A stretch of DNA of 64,000 nucleotides from Megachile rotundata (Eukaryota > Arthropoda > Insecta > Hymenoptera > Megachilidae), in assembly GCF_050947335.1 (NCBI RefSeq), contig NC_134991.1:7440001-7504000 (forward strand). The letters run 5' to 3'. The notes beneath the pieces were generated by a model. It ran no database searches, was not told the DNA's origin, and worked only from the letters and a program-made list of their open reading frames with translations. Shown one piece after another: positions 47,791 through 59,215 of the stretch. How positions within the stretch are numbered: position 1 is the stretch's first letter; each line of letters starts with the position of its first letter. The position numbers were made by a program, and so were the translations under genes.

Positions 47791-48780
47791 TACGTCATTC
47801 ATTAACTGTATTAAAACATTCATTACACTAAAATATTGTACTATTCGTTTCATAACACAACTTGAATAAACTTCTTCTCAAACATTTCTATAATTGTATA
47901 CTATAATAATAAATATAAATATTATCCATCAATTGTGTACCAAAAATAATGTATGAAATTAAACATTATTCTTAACAAATATAGAAAAAAGATTTCTTAC
48001 AGTAACTCCAATGGTTTGACGTGAAATGTACAAAGGCTGACTTCTCATTGCCAAGTAACAGAAAGAAATAACACGAATACAATGCACTTGTACCACTTCG
48101 ATTTACATCACATCTAACTCGATTTAATCAAGTTTTGATGCGTAAAGAGATCACGGTCAGGTAACAGTCGATACACGTCAAATAAAATAACATTAAACAG
48201 AAGCTCCATCGATTCGAAGCAAACTTCGTTATGTACTTTCCAAAATCAAATATATAAAATAATTTTAACGTTCTCAAATCTGTTAATATACGTCAATTTT
48301 ATTAGTATTCAATGAAAATTAATATTCAATGAAAAAGTATGTTATCTTCTATCAAAAGTGTAAAAGTATTTCTTGAATTAAATCCTATAGAACAAAGAAG
48401 GTGCAGAGTGAAAACAAAGCTGTAAATGTCAAGGTTTCCCAGGCAAACGTTCTGTCGATCAAAATATTTACTGACAAAATGAAAAAATTTTTTATAGAAG
48501 CTAAATAATATTTTCATATTTATTGATCTTCCCACGCAATGTTTGAATAAACTTTTCCAAACTAACACTTCCAGATGTTTCCATTTTCGACCACAACATG
48601 CTCATATATATTTTATCAAACATCAATGACTTCTAACACTGCAGAAAGAGCCTAGACATCGTCTTTTATATCCCAAAGACACGAAACCGTGATACGGTTG
48701 CATAGACCCGTGAACACACGTTACTTTATCGCCACGTGCTGCGTCTAATTATAGATCTGATCGATCGTTTAACGATCATC
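47791..48780. other. Non-coding DNA
   Basis: AT-rich. No supported gene. A small 80-codon minus-strand frame at 48326-48568 has no recognised feature. Confidence 0.4.
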
Positions 48781-48849
48781 GGTCCGGTTGTACACAGAAA
48801 CTACACACACTTACCCCGTATCAATTAAATATTCCCACGAAAACGATAC

Positions 48850-49920
48850 ACCATCCAAAAGTGTCCGAAACCGAAGAAGGATGAGCGTCCATGAGGATGC
48901 GTCAAATTGGCGCATCCAAGTTTCGCGTCTACCGAGGCACGAAATTTCGACCGAACCTTTACACTATCAAAAAATCCGCGGAACAAAAATCACTCTGGCG
49001 GAAACAACCACCTGTCAATCGGTCACGTTGTTTACACGAGCCTGTGTCGAAAGACAGGAACCGCGAGCGATCGGCGGTCACGGTTCGCCGCAGTGTGTCG
49101 CGTGTCGATAAATCGTTTGAACGTCGCTCGAACGAGGGCTCGAAAAGCTCGAGCTTGAACGCGTAACCGTCAACTGGTTGTACTTACGTGAATCGGCGAT
49201 GAATCAGCGACTGGAAGAAGCCCTTGGAAAATCCACTTTCCGCAGTCTCTCCCTGGTCTTCCTGGGGGAAACAAATATGGCGGTGGTACCGATGGAGCTG
49301 CGATGGCTCCACCTCGTTGTTGCCGTATCGTACCAGAAAATCAATACCACCTCCTGTTGCCACCAATACAACCGAGGCCTTCTTCCTCGAAAACACTCTC
49401 ACGTCCACGGCCAGAGTGGCACGATATTTTCAGGAACAAGGACTCGGAATTATGTATAGCACGACTGGCTTCCACGGTGTCTCTGTCGGCGTTCGACAGA
49501 AGAAAAAAAGTGGCCTGAATGGGAATCGGAAAATCAGATTTCCTGATCCCGTTAACGGGGTGCACCGACGACTACCGTTTCCATTGTCGCACCTCGCCGG
49601 TGTTTTTTTTTCGCCCCGTTTCGTGAAACCTCCGTTCACGGAAGAACCCGCGGGCGATATGTTGGTTCTTTTCAACGAACGATCATCCCTTTCTCGCGCG
49701 ACGAAGGGTGACACGATCGATCCTCATTGTCCGGAACGGGCCGTTTGATTTCGACTCCGATGAAACAGAACTGGCCTGATTAAAGTTTCTGCAACAACGG
49801 TGTGGGAAGTTAGCCTGCATTCTGTCCTCTCCGTGGAGTTTTATTGGTTCGGTCCGCATCGCTGCCGATATCGATCCGTCCACGCTCCGAATTCGATTCT
49901 GTGGCTTCCCTTTCCGTGTT
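48850..49920 (-). other. GC-rich island with a splice donor: possible promoter / first exon
   Basis: About 1 kb is clearly richer in GC and CpG than the flanks. Dense overlapping open frames occur on both strands, none with a recognised domain. On the minus strand a strong donor CGATTCAC|GTAAGTAC lies near 49188, consistent with a 5' untranslated (or short coding) exon transcribed toward the intronless TipE-family gene or toward another minus-strand gene. Confidence 0.3.
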
Positions 49921-50199
49921 TAATTCGACGGAGGGATAAGGGATAATCGCCGGGATAATAATGAAAATTAGTTGGCGCCAAACAGTCGCGGGGGATTTTC
50001 TCGGTTCTTTTTTTTTCCTTTCAATTAATTAATCGATCGGGGCGGCGATCGGTTTAATTAGCTACGCGGTTTCGATTCGGTGAAGCTCTTTTACGTGATA
50101 CACGCGTTCGGGGGAAATCAATTTAATTGCAACGCAAACTTCTTTTTCGCTCTGTTTGCGGGAACAGTTGATGCGTGGGTTGTTGCAAATTAGCGGGAT

Positions 50200-50620
50200 G
50201 AAGATTCGGAGATGTTGCAATTTTTTAATTTTGGTGTTTTAGGATATTGGAGTTTTGGGACTTTGGGTTACGGAAATTATAGGACTTTGGGATAAGGAAA
50301 TTACGGGGTTTTTAGAAACGCTGCTTCTTGAGAATTTCAGAAATCTGCGATATTAAAGCTTTGGGATCTTGGGATTTGGAAGCTATAGAATTTTGGACAA
50401 TTAAAACCTAGGAACCATAGATTTTTAGATTTCTAAAAATTATAGGACCTAATACCATAAAATTTGAGACCCTTAAAAGTTTAGCACGTGAGAATACTTT
50501 GAGATTTGAAAGTCATAGCACATTGAAACCTTGAGATTTCTTGAAAATTTTGAACCTGCAAAACTTTGAACTTTTGCAAATTCAAAATCTTAGAATCTCA
50601 GAATCTCAAAAGATCCAATA
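50200..50620 (+). repeat. Degenerate GGGACTTT / AATTATAGGA array
   Basis: Loosely repeated words (TTTGGGACTTTGGG, AAATTATAGGAC, TTGAGATTT) at about 8-16 bp spacing, decaying towards 50600. Confidence 0.55.
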
Positions 50621-51179
50621 CACAGAGTCATTAACTAAAAATATATTTATGACAACGTTGAGACTATTAACTCCTCTAGTTCCCAGTGAAACCTCAGACA
50701 AAATATTTTCAAATATTTTTCATGAGAAAATTTTGTGGGATTTTATCACGTTTCCGTAAGAAAGTCGGAAAAAGCCAACGGGGAATATTCCGAGGAATTG
50801 GTCTGGTAAGAAGGTTGCTACTAATCTTACGTTTCCGCGGACGGCAACAATTCCTCCTCTCGTTCTTCTGTTTCCGGTGACTAAGAAAAGAGAAAGAATT
50901 CATTCTCGATAATTTGTTTGTTCGCGCGGTACCGCCAAGACGGCCGAGCAGTTATGAATGAAAGCAGCAGGAAAGCTTTATTATGATTACCACTCTTCCT
51001 GCTTTTTCTTGAACGGAACGCGAGCGTACAAGAGGAGGCGAAAAAACAGGCTGTCGGCGATTAATCAAGGAGACTTTGTCGTTTATCTTTTCCATCGTTA
51101 AAAATATACGCGAGACCTAGTTACCGCTTTACCGATATTAAATGGTTGCAACGATCATTTTCTTTATCGTGTCTGTGTT
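50621..51179. other. Non-coding DNA
   Basis: Unique sequence. A short GC-richer segment near 50760-50960 has only overlapping 64-codon frames. Nothing supported. Confidence 0.4.
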
Positions 51180-51370
51180 GGGAATTATTATTGATCTACT
51201 CAAAAATTGTATCACTATATTTTGGGAACAATTATTGACTGATTCTACTTAAAAATTACATCACTGCTTTCTGGAAACAATTATTGATTGATTCTGCTTA
51301 AAAATGATATCACTATATTCTCGGAACAATTATTGATTGATTCTACTTAGAAATGATATCATTGTATTAT
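51180..51370 (+). repeat. About 49-bp tandem repeat, four copies
   Basis: The unit GGAACAATTATTGATTGATTCT plus ACTTAAAAATGATATCACTATATTC starts near 51180, 51225, 51273 and 51323. Copies two to four are about 85-90 percent alike by eye. Confidence 0.9.
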
Positions 51371-52589
51371 GTGGTGCCGAATTATTGGACACCTAGTGGG
51401 TAGCTTTACCGATGCACGTTCGGCTGCGCGCGCTCTGCGTGCATGCGTTACCATGAAAACCGCGATCGGGAATTGTTTGTTGCTTCCCGCGAAAACGTGG
51501 ATTGCGTACCACGACGGCGTCGGAAAAAGATCGCGCGGCATTGGCTCCCGTTCCATAATCCCGGAGATACTTCTTATTACGTTTCAAAATTATTATTTTT
51601 TATTAAATCTTTTCTTTTAACACAACCGTGTTCAAATTCATTTTTATCCTACAATTATGGGAACCATTATTTATTTCTTTTACTTAAAAATCATATCATA
51701 TGAGATATAATTTCAACCCCCAAAATTTCGTCACTTTTCAAGTTCCTAAAGTTATCAATTTCTTAATCTATCAAACTTCTAAACTTTTAATTTCAAAAAC
51801 TCCAAATTTTTATATTCTCAAGTCCTAAAATTCCTACATCTTCAAATTTTTAATTGTCCAGACTTTTCCAACCTCACAATGAAATTAAGTATGCAATTTT
51901 AAAAACTTCCAAACCTCCTAACTTTCTGACCTCAACAATTCCAGATTCCCCAATAAATCTCCCTCGAAATGCCCACTACAAAAACACAAAGAAACAGAAA
52001 AGTAATTCAGTCTTAATCAAATACAACCCTTAGCCACAAAAATACCGAACGATTGGACCGTTGCCGCCGAAGTAGAGAAAGAAAATACAATTTCGTTAAC
52101 GATTGCTCTGTATTCCCTTCTTCCATATTCTTTTTTTCTACTTTTTACACAGCGAATAATAATCGGCTGGCAAGGGTAGTTGCGCCTGCAGTGAGTAAAT
52201 TAGAACGAACGGTTGGCTTACGTGCCAAAGAAATTGGCGTGTAGTTCTGAAACCGTCTGGGAATTGATATTTCCGTGGACTCAGTGTACAAGGGATGCAT
52301 ACACGTACACACACGCAGGGATCTCAATTTCGAAACGGCAACCGATATACAGACAAGGTAATATACTTTCAGCGTTACGAGAATGCAACCAAGCGGAACG
52401 TGCCAACGTAGATTCGAAAATAAACACCTGTCCCCTCGTTTCCGCATCGACTTTTCGCGTTTCTGATGCTATTCAAACTTGACGTGCATGGAAATTAAGA
52501 GAGATAAAATAAGGGACGGTGATAAAATACGACGCGGAGATAAAACGAGATGGAGAGATAATATGAGAGAAGTTCATTGTAGTGTTTTG
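51371..52589. other. Non-coding DNA
   Basis: 51370-51560 is GC-richer with opposing 64-86 codon frames of no recognised type. 51710-51960 is a degenerate pyrimidine-rich simple tract. 52040-52490 holds unsupported frames. Confidence 0.35.
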
Positions 52590-53210
52590 TAGAGTAGTAT
52601 TTTCTGGATTTGGGGATTTGAGGATTTGAGGATTTGGGAAGTAGGAAAATTGGTGGTTTAAAAATTTTAGAATCCAGGAATTTGAGAAACTTGCATATTT
52701 AAGGAGGATTGAGGGATTTAGGGATTTGGGAGTTTAGGAATGTTGGAGATTTAAGAAGGGGAAGATTTAGGCACTCGGTGATTTGGGGATTTAGACATTT
52801 GGGGCACTTGGAAGTTTAAGAAGTGGAAGATTGAGGGATTTGGAGCTTAGAAATCTTGGAGATTTAAGAATTGGAAGGTTTAGTCACTTGGTGATTTGGA
52901 AATTTAGAGATGTGAGAATCTGAGATTTGGGAAATTTTCAGATTTAGAAAATTTGCAATTTGTGGAAATTTGCAATCTTGGGAACTTCGAAACATCGGAA
53001 TTAGAAGATTAAAAAATTTCGAAGTTTGGAAATTTGAAAACATGGGAATTTTGGAACTTGCTAATTAAGAACCTTGACTAAATATGAAAAGTTACGAATT
53101 TAAAAATTTGAAAATCTAATAGCCTGAAAACTTGTGATTGTTAACCTTGAAATTTGAGAACCCAAAAACTACAAAATTACAAAATGTATAAATTATAAAA
53201 TTTGAAGAGT
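52590..53210 (+). repeat. GGATTTGG 8-bp array
   Basis: It starts as near-pure octads (GGATTTGG, GGATTTGA) and decays to GAAATTTG and AACTTGAA-like words by 53200. A longer echo (TTGGAGATTTAAGAA then GGAAGATTTAGGCACT) recurs near 52745 and 52856. Confidence 0.85.
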
Positions 53211-53929
53211 TTAGTACTTGTTTACTATACAAAAGAGTCTAAAAAATTGCACATTCCATTTGACACAATTTCTATTAAAAGCAGAACCACCCCCTTACTT
53301 AAACGCTAAATTCGTACTAAATCATCTTGAACAATTCCACAAAGGCATACTTCACTATGACGTAGCATTCGATCAACGGATAGTTGGAATTTCAGTGACA
53401 GTCGTTTTGTAAATTGTAGAAAGATAACGACGTCGGTGCGACAGCCGGAATCGAATTATTATCGTTGAATTGCTCGCTCAAATCGCGGAAAAGAGCCCGG
53501 TAGCGGGCTTTTCATTTGTGATTAATGAAACTATTCATCGTTGGCGAACAAGTTGTTTTCGGCATGAATTATCCTGTTCTCGATATCGTCGAACAATTTC
53601 TGTGTCGGCCGGTGTCGTTGGGCCGTAAATGTAAATCGATAACGGCAAAACAAAAAAGTACTCGCTCGAACGTGCACCCTTGCGCGTGAAATCAGACGCG
53701 GAAAAATAAACGAGTCACCACGGCCGCGATTCCGTGTTATCGATCATGTTTTTATGGGGAGTCGGATTAATTCTGCTTTGGTTGTGACGATAATTAAAAA
53801 GTACCGTCAATTTACCTTAGATAATGATGAATAAAGATGTTTATTAGGAGTTTACTGTCTGAATGTAAAAATACTTCTGCTGTATTGAATATATAAGGAG
53901 ATAGGTTCATTACGCGTTGATGAGCTATT
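53211..53929. other. Non-coding DNA
   Basis: Unique sequence with a GC-richer middle part around 53430-53720. No supported exon. Confidence 0.4.
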
Positions 53930-54155
53930 TTAACACTAAACTTACCGGTGTGCAATATACACTTACTCTGAAACTAAAAATGAAGTTGAAAAATAAGTAA
54001 GCAAGTGATAATACATAAATTTATGTAGACATTGATTCTATACCTTCATGAAAATTGGCAAAAATTCTAGACATTTTCTTAATAAATTTTAAAATGAATT
54101 AAAATGAAAAACTTGTAAAAGGATCATTGGACCTTTTTGGTAGTTTTAGTGTTAA
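53930..54155 (-). mobile_element. TTAA-flanked MITE, copy A (218 bp)
   Basis: TTAA at 53930-53933 and 54152-54155 flank 218 bp with terminal inverted repeats CACTAAACTTACC and GGTAGTTTTAGTG. On the minus strand the body matches 61695-61893 through shared words such as CCTTTTACAAGTTTTTCATT, TTCATGAAGGTA and TTTCAGRGTAAGTGTA. There is no coding capacity. TTAA target sites and the 13-base ends fit a piggyBac-type non-autonomous family. Confidence 0.82.
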
Positions 54156-55129
54156 AGAATAATTATCCAATTGTAGTCGACATTTTATAACCTATATTTA
54201 TTTAATACAGTGGTTCTTTAAATTATGATACTGGGTGTTCATAAAAAAAATACTTGAAAATTGAAAAAATAGTAGAAAAACAATTTTTATAAGTTCAGTA
54301 ATTATTGCAAGTGTTATTACTCTAAACATCAACTGTTTGTTACAATATTGTTGTCAGTTTCAATACTGAATATTGAATTACACGTTCAAATATTTTACAC
54401 CAAAATGGGTAAAAATTTGGGAATATTTAAGGATATGTAGATTGTTATTTTAATTACAGAATAGTTCGTATGATTTTAGTTAGTGCTTCTCTAATTGTAG
54501 CCGTGGCGTGCTTAGCGTTGTAAATTTATCGGCGTCATTTGCATTTGACGCATCGCGTAATGTATGCAGATTTTCCGTGAAATCAGTTTCACGGAACGCT
54601 TGTACACCGGAAATAGGGTTGTGAATTCATCTTGCTTTCAAAACGATACATGAGATAATCTCGTACGCATTGTACGCACTTTAAAAATAGTGTTATACAA
54701 ATCACATATGTGTATTACTCAAATCATTGCGTTGTAAACACTTCTAGTCTATAATTATTTGCAAATATTTTAGTAATGTTTGTAAATTAAGAATCCACCC
54801 CAATATTCACCGAATTCTGTCAATCACGAGGATGAGTTGGCAAAAGAGCGAAGACGGGAAACAGAGTAATTTCGAGTTTATACATTTTCGAATGTCAGAT
54901 ACGAGCGAACGACACGAAGGAATGATCAATTACGACCGAATGGAAGACTTACCAACGCCATTTGCATCTGACATACTGTCACTCATCTATGAGATTATCA
55001 ATAAATTCCATAGAAGCTGATTCCACGTATTGTATTTGTGCTGTGCTCGAAACAGGAATACAAGAGTCATTTTCTTTTATTTGGTCGACAAAACTCAATC
55101 CTATCTTTGTTCTATCAAGAATATAATGA
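54156..55129. other. Non-coding DNA with octamer-containing blocks
   Basis: No supported gene. ATTTGCAT occurs at 54537-54544 and 54960-54967 within CATTTGCATNTGAC. The 62-codon frame at 54832-55020 has an ATG and a codon-like look (Glu/Asp/Ser-rich then hydrophobic) but no known motif. Confidence 0.35.
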
Positions 55130-55405
55130 CTGTAAATATTTTTTGTAAACACCACATCTTTCGAATGTTCATAATCATTCTTAATACAAAGTACTGCTTA
55201 TAAATGTTATTCATAATTATTCTTAATAAACAGTATTACGTGTAAACATTATCCATAACCATTCTTAACAAATAGTATTGTATATAAATATTATTCATAA
55301 TCATTCTTAATAAATAGTATTGCTTATGTTGTTATTCATAATCATTCTTAACAAATAGTATTGTTCATAAATATTATTCATAACCATTGTTAATAAAGAA
55401 TAAAA
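55130..55405 (+). repeat. About 58-bp tandem repeat, roughly five copies
   Basis: The unit TTATTCATAATCATTCTTAA followed by CAAATAGTATTGCTTATAAATA recurs from about 55145 to 55400 with 50-60 bp spacing. Confidence 0.88.
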
Positions 55406-56810
55406 TTTACAAGTATTAATTATAAACATATGTAATGTCGTAAAGGACAAATATATTTATATCTCTGACATCATTTAAAACTCCCTTTTACATTTATTAA
55501 TAAATAATGAATGTTGAAGTTTGATCATTTAAGTTAATATATGTTACAAAATTATAAATATTTGGTGCAGCAATTTATTAGAAACCTTCAGCACTCTAAT
55601 ATACAAAGTGTCATAAACAAGATACTATGCTAACAAATTAAAAAATTTTGTATCCGCGTCACCAAAAGCTGCTTCAGACAACATTTACTAAAACACACGA
55701 CAAAAGTCCTAAAATTTTTCCCACTAAAATAAATCTTGTACCTGTAAATAAAAAAATCTGTAATCTATAAATAAAGTAGTATAAACTGCAGCACATGACG
55801 TTACATACATGTAAAAATAAATTACACAAAGCATAGAGGCAAATGGAGGACACGTGTGTGTCAAGAACAAAGGGTAGAAGACAGAGAATCGATCGGGGTC
55901 AAAGGGTACAATTAACGTCGAAGATATACCGATGTCATTTGCATCGGACGTCCTGCGGGAATGGGAGGTGGATTATCAACGAATCCCTGGAACAACGTGC
56001 GGGGATGCGAGAAAGACATTTGGCCCACATTTCGGTTCATTGGCTGGTAGCCAATTTTTCCTGAGAAAGCATCGCGCTGAGAACAAACCCTCCTCCCGGG
56101 TTCTAACGTGACACCGGTTAGATTGCTAAGGTCAATCTTTCTTCCGGCATTGTGACTTCCGTTGAGAACCGCGACAAAGCACGGTATCTTACAATGGCGA
56201 CTTGTCGTCTTTGATTCGTTCCGTTTGTTCCGTTTGCTGCATTTGTCGACTATGGAACGCAAAGGATTGTCGGGTTGACGAATCAAAGGGACGCTTAGTT
56301 CTTTAACTCTTTCATAATCTCACGAAATTATGAATCATGTGCACGATGTTGCACGATTACACTCATAACTGTTATACTCTTACGTGTTCTATACACATAT
56401 AATTGTACTAGTAAATTATACGAATTTGTACAAAATAAACTAGTTCTAAAAATTACTTCATTTCGTAATACAGCTTGGGATAATTATAGTACTCAATTAT
56501 ATTTAAAATGTTAAAATATAAGGTTTATAAGGTAACTTCGACAATTTGAGTTTGTAAAATAGTTGTTTACAAAATTATTTTTGTCAAACATCTTTGTCGA
56601 AGATGAACAATTTTAGACAATTAAAATCATTAATAATTACAGAGATCCAAATAACAGAATGAGCAATTTCAACAGACTGATAAAATACTTCATTTAAAAA
56701 TTCTTAATCACATGATATGTACAAAGGGATCATCATAGACGTTGAACAACTGCAATTGATATTCTCATTGACTTCAATGATGTCTGAAACATCAGAACAT
56801 AAAAAAGTTA
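55406..56810. other. Non-coding DNA, GC-richer at 55840-56290
   Basis: A patch at 55840-56290 carries opposing 73- and 124-codon frames without recognised domains, plus a third CATTTGCATCGGAC octamer block at 55936. Possibly regulatory. The remainder is AT-rich and featureless. Confidence 0.35.
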
Positions 56811-56811
56811 C

Positions 56812-57165
56812 TTCAGCAACTTGAGTAGGTTAAGTTCACTTTAGCAACTTGAAAGAATAGATTCATTACAGCGACTTGAATGAATAAATTCATTATAACA
56901 ACTTGAATGAATAAATTCATTATAGCAACTTGAATGATTAAATTCATTTTAGAAACTTGAATGAATGAATTCATTTTAGAAACTTGAATAAATAAATTCA
57001 TTTTATCAACTTGAATGTATAAATTCATTTCAGCAACTTGAATGAATAGATTCATTTCAGCAACTTGAATGAATAGATTCATTTCAGCAACTTGAATGAA
57101 TAGATTCATTTTATCAACTTGAATGAATAAATTCATTTTGACAACTTGAATAAATAAATTGATGC
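56812..57165 (-). repeat. 27-bp tandem repeat encoding a nine-residue repeat
   Basis: About 13 copies of a 27-bp unit (plus strand CAACTTGAATGAATARATTC then ATTTYAG). Each unit contains the near-palindrome AATGAATNNATTCATT. Because 27 is nine codons, the minus strand keeps a 107-codon frame of repeats MNLFIQVAE/VDK from 57136 to 56813. Nothing else suggests a real protein: there is no flanking coding sequence, and the genomic context is AT-rich non-coding. Confidence 0.9.
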
Positions 57166-57850
57166 TTTAAGAGCTTCCAGTAATAAGAATCATGAACAGC
57201 AGAATATTACATCGGCATTTTAGCGACTTTGTGTGTGTCGTTGATCTTCTCTATTCTAAGAAGTGCTTCGTACTCGTCTTAGCACTCGATTCTCGAGTGC
57301 CTAAGAAGCATTTAGCTTCTAACAACCGGCTGTGCTGAAATCGATCAAAACAAGTCCGCAGGACGTTGCACTTTCAACAACGTCGTAACGAACCATCTCA
57401 TGTTGTGGACGTGATTGTATTGAAATTGAAGTACCCTTCGAGCATACTCGAACCAGCCAAGTTTGTTTCTATATTATTGCCAGACCCTTCGTATCGTTAC
57501 ACGGAATAGTCTTCGTTCCTTTTCTAACGATACATGTAACTACCAATTGATCTTCGCGTTTCTGCATTATCGGTTTCTTTACCTCTAATTTGCATACTTG
57601 ATATTCTTGATTGTCTGGTGAAAAACTTTAGCAACTACTGAATTGGAGGTTTAAAAATTTAGTGTGGAGAAGGTTAATTATTTGCACTGTTACATTCTTT
57701 GTTACTGTAGAATTCACTTCAGAATTTTTTCAAATATTTTCCATCATGACGATCTTTCATCACTTTTCTATTAACTTGAAAATACTATTCAATTCTTTAT
57801 CACCATACTCTATCAGTATTACAGGATGTTTTCAAATATTTTTCGCTATG
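57166..57850. other. Non-coding DNA
   Basis: Contains an imperfect inverted segment at 57255-57320 (GAAGTGCTTC, TCGATTCTCGAGTGCCTAAG). No supported gene. Confidence 0.4.
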
Positions 57851-58056
57851 GTCAACGACTGCTTTTCAGTCAATTTGTGAATACTGTATGGTAGAAATTT
57901 AATGATGAATACATTCGTAGCGACATTTGCAGACGTTAAGCGGCTTAATCTGGTCATTGATTGCTTTTCAGTCAATTTGCGAATGCTGTCATGGTAGAAA
58001 TTTAATAACGAATGCATTCGTAGTGACATTTGCAGACGTTAAACGACTTAATCCGT
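57851..58056 (+). repeat. 102-bp tandem duplication
   Basis: 57851-57952 and 57953-58056 share TGCTTTTCAGTCAATTTG, ATGGTAGAAATTTAAT and GACATTTGCAGACGTTAA in the same order with scattered substitutions. The period is 102 bp. Confidence 0.92.
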
Positions 58057-58236
58057 CAGATGACGTTATAAATAATTGGCAGTCAGCAGCTGCGAGGCAA
58101 TTAAAGAGTAATCAAAAGCGGCCAATGTATTGAAAGTTGCGAATCTGGAAGAAAGTTGAAAGAAACGTGATATCGTACGAGTTGAATGGCACCGCTCGAT
58201 CTCAATAAATGTTTTCAAATAAACTAGGCTAATGAG

Positions 58237-58740
58237 ATGTACTCTTGCCTCCGTCTGTTTATTCTTCCCTGCAACGTTCGGGATAATATTTGGATAGGAC
58301 CAGGATCACGTGGCCTCCTTTGCCTCCGTGTTCTATTAAACAGTTACCAGGATGTGTTTGCTCGCGTGTCTACCAACGCTCTCGAAGAATTTGCCAGGTT
58401 ATCCAAAGTGCAAAATGCCTCGTTCAATTGTTTCTCCAGAAGCAAACATATTTGTTTTTCTTTCTGTGAGCTTTTTAACTCCGCGTCTCTCTTTGGTTTC
58501 ACGCAACGAATCGGGTTTATTACGGTCGTGCCGTTGCTTGGATATTTGGCTTGTTTACGCACAGTTTTATGGTTCCTGTTATTCCATACGTGTTTCTCGG
58601 TAACTGTAGGTCAGTTCGTGTTTCGAACTTGTTACGATCGATCAATACTATTTCTGGTTTTTGCGATCACCTCTTTACGGCCTATTAGGACAGCGGTGGA
58701 TTTCAGTAGTATAGTACTGGTGTGGTCAGACGAGAGGTAA
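58237..58740 (+). other. 167-codon open frame of uncertain status ending at a splice donor
   Basis: The frame runs from ATG 58237 to TAA 58738-58740. Its predicted protein is rich in Phe, Leu, Cys and Ser with hydrophobic stretches, but I recognise no family. The final codons overlap a consensus donor GACGAGAG|GTAAGTAG at about 58737, so the region could instead be the end of an untranslated or partly coding exon of a plus-strand gene. Base composition is slightly more GC-balanced than its flanks. Confidence 0.2.
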
Positions 58741-59019
58741 GTAGATCGTATTTTCGTGGATTTGCATCGTTGAGACGTAGATATCCGATTTCAATTATCA
58801 CAAAAGTTGATTTCATTTATACTGTGTGTTTTCATGTATATTTAATTGGTCGATATTTCATTTTGAACGAATTTTATGCGCATATATGGCGGTGAAATAT
58901 AAGTCGATACAAAGATTGATTCACTTATTTTGTATCATATTAATTTTACTATGACATCAAGGAATTTTCTATAGGTACTAGTAAATATGATTGATAATGT
59001 GATTGTTATGTGACTGAAC
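58741..59019. other. Non-coding DNA
   Basis: AT-rich, nothing recognised. Confidence 0.4.
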
Positions 59020-59215
59020 AAATATGTATGTGTATGATGTGTGTGTACAAATATGTGTTCTTGCGAATAAGTATGTATGTGTATAGTATGTACGTATGCA
59101 TGTGTTTATGTATGTATGTGTGCATGCGTATAGTATGTATGTACGTATGTGTTCATGTAATGTATGTGTGAGTGTGTATAGTATGTATGTATGTGTTCAT
59201 GTGTGTTTGTGTGAA
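59020..59215 (+). repeat. TATG/TG-rich microsatellite
   Basis: Imperfect runs of GTATGTATGTGT with interspersed GTATAGTATGTATGT and GTTCATGT blocks. A reverse-polarity ACATACATACAC run lies at 59955-59990. Confidence 0.9.
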
